Source: Chondrus crispus (Eukaryota; Rhodophyta; Florideophyceae; Gigartinales; Gigartinaceae). Taken from it: a stretch of 64,000 nt of DNA. Below the pieces are notes generated by a model. It was not told the origin of the DNA and searched no databases. It was given only the letters and a program-made list of their open reading frames with translations. This document shows, in pieces, positions 33,333 to 43,841 of this stretch (position 1 is its first letter; every line of letters starts with the position of its first letter). The stretch is from assembly GCF_000350225.1 (NCBI RefSeq), contig NW_005179334.1, positions 1-64,000 of the forward strand, given 5' to 3'. A program made the translations under genes and the position numbers.

Positions 33333-33925
33333 TGTGGTACAATTCCACACCGCGACCCCCGGTGGGAGATGAGAACCGTCGAGACGGGCGGTTACTACTG
33401 TAGTAATCGTGCACGCGCCCTCTGCAAGCACAGTAGTACCTCCACGGCGTACACGTGGCACAACCGTTGGCGCCAGTCGAGGCCACGGGCACACGTGTGC
33501 GACCCGTCCGGTACGTAATTAGCAATTAGTGGTTAATGGCACAAATTAGCCAATTTAGTACAGTAGCTGGTATACAGTATGTAACAGCTACTGTAGCGGG
33601 ACAGGTGCCCTGGCGTCCCACTTAGGGGTTAAGACCGGGGGCACCTGCCCCGTTCCAGTAAACGGGGGTAGACTCGCCTCCCTTCCCTTTGCGGCTTTTT
33701 GCTAACTCCGTCCGGTTTTACCTCTAAGTCTCAGGCTTCTAACCCGTGACCGGCCGTCCGGATCTAACACCACCGTCCGGCTGCGCGTCACCGGCCACGT
33801 GAGCCTTCCCTCTTTTAGAGTCCTTCCGTACGGTTTGCGCTCGCGTGGGTTACCCAGCGGCGCGCGTTCCCTTACCTCTAACCCCCCTCGTTCCGAGTGG
33901 CCGGGACGAAGGTAGTTATACCACA
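33333..33925 (+). repeat. 3' LTR of the nested Gypsy element
   Basis: 593 bp, partner of 22537-23129, preceded directly by a polypurine tract (about 33316-33330). Confidence 0.95.
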
Positions 33926-34560
33926 CTGTACTCTGTAGCATAAGCGCGGATCAGAATTAGATTTAGAATTAGATCGCGCGCGCTTGCACACACGTGTACT
34001 ATCAGCGCGCGCGATCACACGTGTACTATCAGCGCGCGCGATCACACGTGTATTGACAGCGCCACAGTAGCTGAGCACGGTAGCTCAGCACTGTAACACG
34101 CTACAGTACAGTACGGACTGTACTGTAGCCCTGTATGATAGACGCGACGACTTGTATATTAAAACTACGGGGAGCCGACGGCGGCGGGGGGGAGGCAAGC
34201 ATCGGCTTGGCCAGACCCTCACCGTCGGTTAACCCGGAACGCTTACTCCAACCCGGGCACGCTCTCTCTGTTCGCGTTTTAGAGTAGAAGGACACGGGTA
34301 GCGGGCGCGTGCGTGCGCGTGTGAGCTAGGATCCGCCTCCCCCCGTCGGTACTGGAACGTCACCCAGTGCCACGTCGGGGCGTCGAGGCGTCGATCCGCT
34401 CTACCGCGTACACTGACGCGTTCGCGACCGGACCCGCTCTACCACCGCTACCGGCCCGTGTCCTTCCTCACGCGTTGCTTACTGGTCCTTTCTGTTCTTA
34501 TCGCGTTCTACAGGGTCTCTTACGCGGACTGTGCATACACCCCTGCCGTTGGGGTGTTTA
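33926..34560. other. GC-rich segment between Gypsy 3' LTR and resumed Copia
   Basis: Not recognisably Copia or the nested Gypsy. It holds a 27-bp tandem unit with CACACGTGTACTATC and GCGCGCGCGAT (33989-34015, 34016-34042, then a partial copy), a TACAGTACAGTAC/CTGTACTGTAG patch near 34100 and a GC-rich stretch to about 34440. Possibly a second inserted LTR, or old spacer. No gene seen. Confidence 0.5.
33989..34064. repeat. 27-bp tandem repeat, about 2.7 copies
   Basis: Unit with CACACGTGTACTATC followed by AGCGCGCGCGAT; two perfect copies and a diverged third. Alternates CACGTG-like and CG-alternating (Z-DNA-prone) blocks. Confidence 0.85.
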
Positions 34561-36450
34561 TGCTACATACTCCTGGAGCCGAACTCCCTTACATCGACTA
34601 TGGCCAACATCTTAAATCAGTTACCTGCAAATCAGGAGGTACTTCCTGTACATCATAATGAAACCCCTCTAAGTCATGATGACATTCGGGTAAACAACCC
34701 ATTGGAGTACATACCTCCTGCCAAGGTCCAGGTGCCTGACACTCCAGAGGCAGCTGATCCGATAGTTCAGATAGACGAGGTGAGTCATGAAGATCCGACA
34801 AATGAAACAGACAGTGCTCTTGAAGGAGATACTCGGTATCCAAGGCGTGAGAGACGTCAGTCAATTCGTTGGACATCTGGTTCAGCGAACGTTGCAACTG
34901 TGGCAATTGACGGGGAGTCACCAGAACCACTCAAGCTGTTTGACGCTAAGGCATCCGCTGATTGGCCTAAGTGGAGTGACGCAATAGCTTCGGAGTTACG
35001 GTCACACTAACGTCACAATACGTATGAAAGAGCGGAACCCCCAACAAATTACAAACCACTTCCGACACGGTTTGTATTCAAAAGAAACCAAAATGCAGAT
35101 GACACTTTGAACTGATACAAAGCTCGTCTCGTCGTAAAGGCATATCTACAAGGACACGTTGCACGCACATATACGCCTGTGGTTGACTTTAGTACCATCA
35201 GATTGGCGCTTGCAGTGGGACTAAGTCGTAATTTCTTCATACACCAGCTTGACGTCACCACTGCCTTCCTACATGGAGAAATGGATGAGCCCATATACAT
35301 AACGTTGCCTATAGGCTTACAGTCGGTAATGATGGGAAACCATATCGACTGAAGAAAGCACTATACGGCCAAAACAGGCTCCGAGGCTATGGAACGACAA
35401 ATAGTGCCAGGTCATGACAGAGTTGTACTTTCAAGCACTTCGATCTGATGAGTGTGTATTCAAGCGCGATGGTACTTGGAGTTTGCTCTATGTGGATGAT
35501 GTGATTGTAATGAGTGCCAGCGAAGAAGCACTCAAGAAAGTTAAATGGAAATTGATGTATCATTTGGAGATGAAGGACTTGGGTCCTTTGAGGCACTTTT
35601 TGGGAGCCTCATTTGTTCGTTTTGACACGGAAGCTTGGCTTTGCCAAGAACGCTATACGATTCAAGTCCTCAATCGATTTGGAATGTCTGAATGCAGGCC
35701 TGTGTCTACCCCTATGGAAAATGCAAGCAGCTCAGCTGCATTAGCTGCAGGAAAAGCCCCAGATCAGACTCTTTATCAGGGGCCGTCGGTTCTCTACTGT
35801 ACTTGTCAACTCGTACAAGACCGGACATATCCGCCGCTACAAGCATTCTCGCTCGAAGTTCTTCCAACCCTCAGCATTACCATTGGATTGCTGTGAAACG
35901 CGTGTTTAGGTACCTACGTGGTACTACGAGATACTCCCTTCGCATTTCCGGAAAAGATGAGGACCTGGTATGTTATTCAGACTCCGATTGGGCCAGCGAT
36001 CGCAATGACCGCAAGTCCACAAGCGGCATACTTTTCCAGATGGGTTCGGCAAGTGTTGTTTGGAAGACGATGAAACAGAAGACAGTGGCAATGATTTCCA
36101 CTGAGGCAGAGTATGTGGCTTTGAGTGAGGCCGGAATGCTTCTCGTCTGGCTCCGAGCTCTTCTTTCCGACTTTGATTGCGAACAACATGCGCCTACAAA
36201 GTTAATGGAGGACAATCAGGGTGCGATTGTATGGAGCACGGAAGGAGTTCGAAAGGCGAAACACGTCGCTATCAGGCAAAACTTCGTTAAACAAATTGTC
36301 GAGGATGGACTCGCTCTCGTGGAGTACTGTCCCACCTCGGCGATGCGAGCTGATATTTTTACGAAGCCACTCGGGAGAATCAAATTCGAAGCTCAACGAG
36401 AGACACTCGGTGTGTCTAGACTACCAGCCATTATACAGAGCAAGAAGGAG

Positions 36451-36875
36451 TGTTGATATTCCTTATATACTCTCGTATGCTTTGATATCTCCAGATCTGA
36501 TCGAATTGATTTTCTTTTTTCTACGCTGAATCTAAATGGTCCTCTCCCTCGTAGTACCTTAATAAGGCCGGTTTACGATAGAATAATTTCTACGCTGGTT
36601 CGAGTACCTGTACAAGCCTTACTTCTCTCGTAATATGAGCTCCAAGGCGAACTAAGGTGTCTAGAATATAGTATAGGCTCTTACTACTCATCTGGGCCAC
36701 AGTTTACTGGTTTCGCGGACCCACACTTCTGTGGTAATCTGCAAGCGGAACTTTGGGTATAAAATAGGTAGCCACTCGGCTACGATGGACAGAGACATAA
36801 CATCATCAGTAAAGAAAGGAAGTCTCCGGTTCTCACACTGTGATCAAGGGTCTATCCCCAGTTCTCCGCTCAACA
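36451..36875 (+). repeat. 3' LTR of the split Copia element
   Basis: 425 bp, TGTTGATATTCC...CTCAACA, followed by the CTGCC target duplication (36876-36880). Confidence 0.93.
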
Positions 36876-36981
36876 CTGCCATTCGTGACAGCAATGTCAT
36901 GTTTCTTGCAGCAACGGAGAGAGGAACGCCATTGCTGATATGCTCAAACAGAACTTGCTGAATTACGCTGTGGAGTTTCAT
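36876..36981 (-). pseudogene. HTH (psq-like) coding fragment, upstream part
   Basis: A minus-strand frame from an ATG at 36981 toward the Copia insertion: MKLHSVIQQVLFEHISNGV then PLSVAARNMTLLSRM. The pattern (short helix, S/N-G-x-x-L-S-x-x-x-AAR) resembles the beginning of a psq-type helix-turn-helix, as in pogo/jerky transposase-derived proteins. Coding similarity resumes beyond the element at 19770. Too short to classify firmly. Confidence 0.45.
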
Positions 36982-38640
36982 GGTATAGGGTGCTTAGGGG
37001 CGCGATTAAACACCACGTTGCCAGATGGAAGCGCGATTTCGGTCTCGAAGTATGTTGGGACAGGTTTCATATCGCAGTACGGCCACAACAGTAGGCCATA
37101 GATGACAATTGCACCATTTTCCGCGTGTGTTGGTGTTAGTGTTTCGGTTTGAGTGAGTTTTTGTTACTTTGGTTCCCGGGAACTGTGGGGGAGGTGGTAC
37201 TATCACTGGTTTGGGTAATGAAAATTATAGAAACCGATTTATGTCTAAAAACCTAATATGGTATCAAACGGTTACACCCACAAGAAGTGGCAACATTGCG
37301 ATAGGGACAACAGGAGACGGGATGGCGAGATATACCGTAAGTAGCAGTTTAGGCTGAAACACTGTCGTTCACACGTGTACGCGTGTACGCGTGCACACGT
37401 GTGGGGGCACTTCGCAACGACGTGCCATAGAGAACGGGCGGAAGCGACAAGTGTGCTGGCGAGGAAGTGTGGCATGAATTGGAGAGGGTGTATCCATCGT
37501 CTGGAAAGCAGGGCGGAAGAAGGGAGCAAGATGGGACAGACGGTGGGGCAGGCTAACTGTAGCCCGGCTGAGGCGATACGGTTGCACCCACATGTGCACA
37601 GCAGATACAGCGGATATCGGCGCGGAGCAGGTGTCAGGCGGTGCGGTGCGGATCTTGATATGAAAGAAGTACGGAAACGAGTAGAGTCGACAAAAGAATA
37701 TGTATAGCAGGGGGCACCGGAGCGACTCGCGCTACTAATATAGCGCTGAGTCTATATGAGCGGTGGCAAGCGGTGGCAAGCGGTGGACAAGCACTGCGAG
37801 TGGCAGGGGGAACTGTTTCAGAGGAGCGTTTATCAGACAGACGGAGAGGAGGATTCCGAGGCGCAAGACAAGAGAAGAATAGCGAGACTGTACCGTACGG
37901 GAGTGGTCGGGGGAGCGGGGCACTGAGTGTGTGATCCGAGTGTTCGGGAATCATGGTAGTGCATGGTTCGGTGGTACAGGACTTGAGTTTGAGGTGAACA
38001 GGTTTTCCTCGTTCTGTTCCCAGAGCTAGATGTGACGCTGCTTCCTCCTGTCGCTTTGATTCCATCCATGTGTACTGACAGCACACCGTGTACCTTCGAA
38101 GGTACGGTACATGAAGATATTCGTAGTTTATTGGTTCTAGTCGGTCACGAGACATCGGCTAAGAGGGGACACACAAAGGCTACGCAAACCATTAAAGCGA
38201 ACTGGAAAACATAAAGAAAACATAAAGAGAAAAAGACATGATGAGAAAGGAAAGTACCAAGAGGGCGGCGCAGCCGGGGCTGGGCGGGCAAGAGAAATGG
38301 ACATGGGCCAGGAGAGGGGGGCTGGCAAGAGGCTCACGATGGCGCCATATGTACCACGGAGCAGCGAGGCTGCGAGATGAGGTATGCTCGGTTGGCTGAT
38401 AGTAATTACAGCCACTCGCTATTCTCCGGGGAGTTTCACCCCTATACACGCTAGCGTGTAGTACACGCACACGCCGTGTACAGAGACGCGTAAAGTTTAT
38501 ACTGTACCGCAAGGGTACAGTGCAAACAGTACGTGCCTGGGCAGGTTGCTTCTGTACAGCTCTGTAGCATGACTTTGCTTGAATCCGCCACCTCGCGAGG
38601 GTATTGTACGGTAGACGGGCGGCGCTGACGTCCCGGAGAG
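36982..38640. other. Intergenic, no supported gene
   Basis: No frame with a recognisable domain. Bases 37370-37402 are an almost pure run of CACGTGT/ACGCGTGTAC steps. Bases 37755-37795 hold three copies of CGGTGGCAAG-like sequence. From about 38500 toward the gap GC content rises and several TACTGTA/TACAGTA motifs occur (38497-38660). Confidence 0.4.
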
Positions 38641-38969
38641 GTACAGTATTACTGTACAAGTGTACCGCCGAGCTCCCTCCCCCGAAATGTGCTTCCCAGA
38701 TATCTCGCCCCCGACACGTCGGCATCCACGCCTTCCTCCGCCGCCGATCATTCTGCGTCTGCGCCAGTCGCCAGGCACGCGGGCCCGATCCAACCGCCCG
38801 GTCCATCCGTCGCCCGCCGTGGATACTCCGCGTCTACCGTCCACCGCTCCCCGTGGGACACACCGCAAAACGCCCCTCATGCACCACATAGACGCACTCG
38901 AAACACGGCCCCCCCCCCCCCCTCCCGGCCCCCCGCGGCCCCCCCCCCCGCGGGGGCCGATCCGCAACC
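38641..38969. other. C/G-rich sequence left of the gap
   Basis: GC-rich, ending in long C runs (38909-38950) that probably caused the sequencing gap. It lies immediately upstream of the BBE-type gene and could hold its promoter or 5' coding part, but no frame here matches an FAD-binding domain. Confidence 0.35.
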
Positions 38970-39807
38970 NNNNNNNNNNNNNNNNNNNNNNNNNNNNNNN
39001 NNNNNNNNNNNNNNNNNNNNNNNNNNNNNNNNNNNNNNNNNNNNNNNNNNNNNNNNNNNNNNNNNNNNNNNNNNNNNNNNNNNNNNNNNNNNNNNNNNNN
39101 NNNNNNNNNNNNNNNNNNNNNNNNNNNNNNNNNNNNNNNNNNNNNNNNNNNNNNNNNNNNNNNNNNNNNNNNNNNNNNNNNNNNNNNNNNNNNNNNNNNN
39201 NNNNNNNNNNNNNNNNNNNNNNNNNNNNNNNNNNNNNNNNNNNNNNNNNNNNNNNNNNNNNNNNNNNNNNNNNNNNNNNNNNNNNNNNNNNNNNNNNNNN
39301 NNNNNNNNNNNNNNNNNNNNNNNNNNNNNNNNNNNNNNNNNNNNNNNNNNNNNNNNNNNNNNNNNNNNNNNNNNNNNNNNNNNNNNNNNNNNNNNNNNNN
39401 NNNNNNNNNNNNNNNNNNNNNNNNNNNNNNNNNNNNNNNNNNNNNNNNNNNNNNNNNNNNNNNNNNNNNNNNNNNNNNNNNNNNNNNNNNNNNNNNNNNN
39501 NNNNNNNNNNNNNNNNNNNNNNNNNNNNNNNNNNNNNNNNNNNNNNNNNNNNNNNNNNNNNNNNNNNNNNNNNNNNNNNNNNNNNNNNNNNNNNNNNNNN
39601 NNNNNNNNNNNNNNNNNNNNNNNNNNNNNNNNNNNNNNNNNNNNNNNNNNNNNNNNNNNNNNNNNNNNNNNNNNNNNNNNNNNNNNNNNNNNNNNNNNNN
39701 NNNNNNNNNNNNNNNNNNNNNNNNNNNNNNNNNNNNNNNNNNNNNNNNNNNNNNNNNNNNNNNNNNNNNNNNNNNNNNNNNNNNNNNNNNNNNNNNNNNN
39801 NNNNNNN
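38970..39807. other. Assembly gap (838 N)
   Basis: A run of N. Frames passing through it on either strand are artefacts. It hides the N-terminal half of the oxidase gene that emerges at 39808. Confidence 1.
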
Positions 39808-40664
39808 TTGTGACGGGGATTACGCTGCGGATGCTCAAGTCGGCGCCGTTAGACGCGGCGGTGACGTTCCGGTTCCGGTGGCCGCTGGGGCGCGCGGGCG
39901 AGGTGCTGGAGAAGTGGGCGCGGTACGGGGAGGAGGGGGGTGACGTGTGGTTCCGGGTGGAGATGTTCCTGGACAAGGGCGGGGAACGCGGGGTGTACGG
40001 CTACGGGGCGTGCTACAGTGTGGCGAGCACGGAGGCGTGCGTGCGGCGGCTGGGGCGGGCGGCGTTCTTCAACGTCGGCGGGAGGGAGACGGTGCTCCTG
40101 CGCAAGGCGAGGAGCGCGCTGGACGTGCACGCGTTCCTCGGGCCGGAGGGCGGGTGGGGGCGGAAGGCGGCGGCGGATGTGAAGCGGGCGATGCTCGGGC
40201 AGCGTGGAAAGTCCGGCGGTGGGGCGAATGGGCGGACATATCAGTCGACGTTCCTTAGCGCGCGCGCAGGGAAGATGCCCGGCAGGGCGTTCTGGCAGAA
40301 GTATGCGCAGTTCTGCGCGAGGCCCGGGAGGGGGAGCATTCCGTGGGTGGTGTGCGAGATGAACTTGTTCGGGAACGCGATCAATAAGAGGCGGAATAAC
40401 GCGTTCGCGCACCGCGGGGCGAGGATAATCACGCACTACATTATTGGGGGCGGGACGTTCGGAGATCGCATGTTTGCTTACGGGTGGATGAGGAGGCACT
40501 TGGCGCCGTTTACTAGTGGGGTTTATGTGAATTACTCGGAGAGGGAGCTTGGGGGGTCGTATGCGAAGATGTACTGGGGAAAGAGCTTGCAGAGGCTCAA
40601 AAAGATTAAGAGGACGTACGATCCGGAGGGGTTCTTTGCCAACCCGCAGCCCATTCCCAAGTAG
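39808..40664 (+). CDS. BBE-type FAD-linked oxidase, C-terminal part
   Basis: About 284 visible codons, 5' end lost in the gap. The first residues (VTGITLRMLKSAPLDAAVTF) match the point where the FAD-binding domain passes into the substrate domain in berberine-bridge-enzyme-like oxidases. The last 47 residues are a textbook BBE domain: YVNY (239-242), YWGKSLQRLKKIK (255-267), YDPEGFF (270-276), PQPIPK end. The substrate domain is rich in basic residues (GNAINKRRNNAFAHRG). Such enzymes oxidise sugars or alkaloids with O2 via a covalent FAD; red-algal hexose oxidases belong to this family. The substrate here is unknown and the flavin-linking residues lie in the gap. Coding GC is very high, with G/C third positions. 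The whole family is about 450-550 residues, so roughly half is missing. Confidence 0.85.
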
Positions 40665-41241
40665 GAAGTGCAGGGTTGCGCTGCACGTAGCTGTTTGTAT
40701 GCGTTGGGCATTAAAGTGGATGAGGTATGTCGAGGCATACTGTCCGTTTGTGTTCTTTGTTGTTGCGGGGAGGGGAAGCTCAGCCGAGCTCGACAGAGCT
40801 CGGCGTAGCTCTGTTGCGCAGCTGCGTACTGTACGATACCGTTGTACGGTACCAAGGGTACAACAAATGAGTGGGTTGCCTCCCCTGAGTTGCTTCCGGT
40901 GGGCAGGTGGGGTGGTGTTTGAATGAGATTGTTTGAATGAGATTGTTTGAATGAGATTGGTTGCCTCCGTGCCGTTGCTTGAGCGGCTTGAGAGCCACGT
41001 ACGGTAGATCAGACGCCAAACTCGCACGAGAACGTACAACCGAACATATCGTGCAGTCTCCAGTAAGGGACAAGAGGACACATGCTAGCTGCTGACATCA
41101 GCAGTGCAAAACGCCCGTTGCCATTACAGTAATTTTAATTACAGTATAGCAGTACAGTTCCCTGTACAGTACTGCACAACCCATGAAGAAGACCCGGATC
41201 TAATCTCCATGATCTAATCTAAAGCACCAATTTCCCAACAT
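40665..41241. other. Downstream of the oxidase gene, no gene
   Basis: Contains a 14-bp tandem repeat (40917-40958), a palindrome-rich patch AGCTCAGCCGAGCTC/GAGCTCGGCG (40789-40813) and a dense group of TACTGTA/TACAGTA motifs (40826-40832 and about 41125-41178). Confidence 0.45.
40917..40958. repeat. Three perfect copies of GTTTGAATGAGATT
   Basis: 14-bp unit repeated exactly three times, head to tail. Confidence 0.97.
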
Positions 41242-41290
41242 GAAAATGTCAGCTTCCGTCTTGAGAGTCAAGACGGAAGCTGACATTTTC
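41242..41290. other. Perfect 23-bp-stem hairpin with 3-nt loop
   Basis: Left arm 41242-41264 (GAAAATGTCAGCTTCCGTCT...) is the exact reverse complement of 41268-41290, separated by GAG. A shorter palindrome TGTCAAGA/TCTTGACA follows at about 41299-41315. No adjacent gene, no TIR or target duplication seen. It could be a small inverted duplication, a small-RNA source or an assembly fold-back artefact. Confidence 0.95.
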
Positions 41291-41315
41291 CTGTGACAAG
41301 TGTCAAGACTCTTGA

Positions 41316-43841
41316 CAGAGCCGTCCCTCCCCCCCCTTTCCGTGCGACCGCCTGCTACGCTCTCCAGCACTAGATCATGAAAACCAACGCGACGGCGCGT
41401 AGTGAATCGAGCATCGAGCATCGAGCATCGACGCCGGTTTTGTAACTGAGGCGGCAAGGATGGGAAGATCCCACGAGCGAGTGCCTGAACGCGTGACGTT
41501 TCTTTTGGTCTAACGAGGGTGTCCAAAAGCAATGCCCGTGTGGTGCAAGGAACGACACCTCGTTTATTGTCCGCTCGAAGCCGGATCGCCCTAAGAGGCA
41601 GACGCCGCCGTCGCGTGGCGAGCGGCGTGTGTGCATGTGTTACGTGGACACGTATGGCGGACTATGGCTATCATGACAGCCCGCTAAAGAAGAAGCAACA
41701 ACATGGCCGCAGGCCCAGTTGCTCTGCACGCAGAGCGACTCTTGAGCATTTCTGAATCCCGTACAGTACTGTACACTGTTCGTACTGTATACACGTGTCC
41801 TGCACACACGTGCCGTGTCCTCATTACAGAGACTGTTCCTGGCTTACAGCTCAACCAACAACCGCAACCTCGTTCGGTTGACAATTGCTTCATAGCTTCA
41901 TCAGTCGCTACGCACATGGTCATGAACATGCGGGGCTGATACGATGGAAACGCACTGTTATTGCAACGGCGGAGTGAAAAGAAGACTCGTATTGTGATGG
42001 CAGCAAGTATCCACTGCTTTCTGCCGTCTAGCGAGCACGTCCGTCTCGCCAATAAGCAGCACTGGCCGCTTTCCCGGTCCCAATATTGACACTGTGACTG
42101 CTGTTAAACACTGTATTGCGTTGCTCCCATTTTCTAATATCCACACAACCACTTGGACGCGTACAGCGCTCATAAACTTCGTCATGGACATAGAGAACAA
42201 TTCCTTCGTTGACACGAAGAGACGAAACCTCACCTGCAAGTGTAAGTCTATGCCGACTCGCTATGCAGACCCAAACCCCAACAAAAGGCTAAGTCAAACG
42301 CTTTATTCCCCACAAAAGCCACTCATAGTGACAAGCCTCTTGCCGTTCCTTTCACCAAAGCAACTACACATAGCAGTCCCAGAAACGCACTCAACCCTAG
42401 CCCCGCACCCGCCACCACCGAAGCCACCATGCTGTCATTAGGGACGCACTATTGCCTCCTCTTTAAAATTCACATTCGAAGATACACCATTGCACCCACA
42501 ACCCACAACACTGCCACACAACCATCTGCAATCGTATCGTCAGGTGTCACTCCTCACCGTCGCCGCCTCCCCTCAAAACTGAGCCATGCCCCATACTGTA
42601 CCACAACGAAGACCTCACATCAAATCATTCCTACATTCTCTATAGTTCCCGTGTCAAAAGCTGCATATGGGCGCGCATCTGCACTGTTCACCCACCTCGC
42701 ACCGGATGGCAGGTTACGATATGTTTTTCTTCACAACCGGATGCCTTATTCATCTAATCGATCACCCGACAACCACTACAGTACGTACACTAAACGCAAT
42801 ATGTCTTATCGCCCCGTATCAGACACACTCGCTATAATCTATTTGTTTCCTCATGACAGAAAAGTGTTCAGGCAGATTTAATTCTACGTCACTGTGTGAT
42901 GTAAACTTTAGAAAACGAAAACAATAAAGATTGAAGCAGTCCACAACAATATATGCAATTGCACAAACCCGAGAACATACAGTATGCTTGCCACGTCTTC
43001 CACAACATCCGTCCCACGCGTTCCGGGAATTACAGGTCTTTCGGGATTCTTCCATGCGACTGTAGAAGGGCACACTTCTCAATTCAAACATGCGCATCAT
43101 AATCGACGCATCGCAATTTGTTCACTCTTCTCTGGTGATGACTGCGAATTGGTTTTCGTTTCCTCTTCATTCGTGTCACTTGCGATTCAAGTAAACATGA
43201 AACTTTTCGCTATTTCGTGGAGTGTCGAAACATCGGTGTTTTCAATTCAGCAAACAGGACTATACCTTCTGTTTGTGCAAACTCATACCTAAAGTTTACC
43301 GATGTTTTCGACCGCATCAAATGCAACTTGCACAGCATTATGGCCTCAAGTTTCCGGGTTGTGCCAACCCAACCGCAGGCCAAATCAACTCTATTGTTCT
43401 CTACGCTTTCCGGACCGCATGAAGGTGGCATGCTGGTCCCAAGATGAACTCCGTCGAGGCTAAGGCAAACCACCTCATCACTGATTCCGAATCAGCAACT
43501 ACACCAAGTTTCGCTAGTCGCACCTCTACGCCTTTTCAGTTCCAAATGAGACCTGCTAAATAGGGCATGCACAGTGCACAACCAACCATCCCGTCAGCCA
43601 AGGAAACACTATCTGCTTCAGGCCTCGTTCCCCTTCTATTATTTCGTCGCACAACGAGCTGAATCAGCTCACATTCTTGTGTCCGGCGAAAATCTGAAGA
43701 GATCATTCCCACGCCGTACACCAAAAGCAACTGCATCGACGAAGCCAACATATTTCTCCAAGACACAGATGTCGTTTTGCATTGTTTACTTATCGTAGAA
43801 AGGAAAGAGATTCTGGGCCACGTCTTTGCGAACTGAAGACC
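41316..43841. other. Gene-poor interval
   Basis: Only short frames, none with a domain I recognise. Bases 41755-41816 combine overlapping GTACAGTACTGTAC with ACACGTGT repeats. Bases 41400-41430 repeat CGAGCATCGAGCATCGA. Bases 43200-43790 have frames open on both strands of low quality, possibly a decayed transposon, but nothing assignable. Confidence 0.4.

Larger units (their letters stand above)
22537..33925 (+). mobile_element. Young Gypsy (chromovirus-type) element nested in Copia
   Basis: 11,389 bp with 593-bp LTRs. Layout: LTR, Gag region (23257-25706), Pol (25559-29482) with a chromodomain tail (to 29898), a 79-bp tandem repeat block (29971-30285), two antisense ORFs (32938-31946 and 31927-30872), a polypurine tract GAAGTAAGGAAGGGGG just before 33333, LTR. 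Flanks read CCGTA (22532-22536) and CTGTA (33926-33930), a 5-bp duplication with one mismatch. It is strongly GC-rich compared with the surrounding Copia and looks largely whole. It sits between integrase and RT of the host Copia element. Confidence 0.93.
19771..36875 (+). mobile_element. Copia retrotransposon split by a nested Gypsy element
   Basis: LTRs 19771-20199 and 36451-36875 begin TGTTG and end CAACA and are flanked by CTGCC duplications. The left interior (about 20256-22530) holds UBN2-type Gag, a zinc knuckle near 20980-21030, an aspartic-protease-like segment near 21175 and integrase (HSDIGGEYTALEPF, CPEQNGISE). The right interior (about 34560-36440) holds the IN-RT spacer, RT (LDVTTAFLHGE, LLYVDDVIV) and RNase H (STEAEYVALSEAGM). 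The Gypsy element at 22537-33925 sits in the spacer. LTRs differ at roughly 6-7% of positions by eye, so this is the oldest of the bounded elements here. It is broken, with several breaks besides the nested insertion. Same broad lineage as the element at 56850-62577. Confidence 0.93.

Noticed and set aside
34367-34615. Frames in the GC-rich block after the nested Gypsy element
   Set aside because: Short, in several frames, no similarity to Copia proteins or anything known.
38660-39976. Long open frames on both strands across 38660-39976
   Set aside because: They are open only because they translate the run of N; no real coding information.
39808-40664. Naming the oxidase as hexose oxidase
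   Set aside because: The BBE domain is clear but substrate specificity cannot be read from the C-terminal half, so no symbol is given.
42429-42881. 150-codon plus-strand frame
   Set aside because: Serine/threonine/proline-rich with no motif, no promoter context and a weak start; not supported as a gene.
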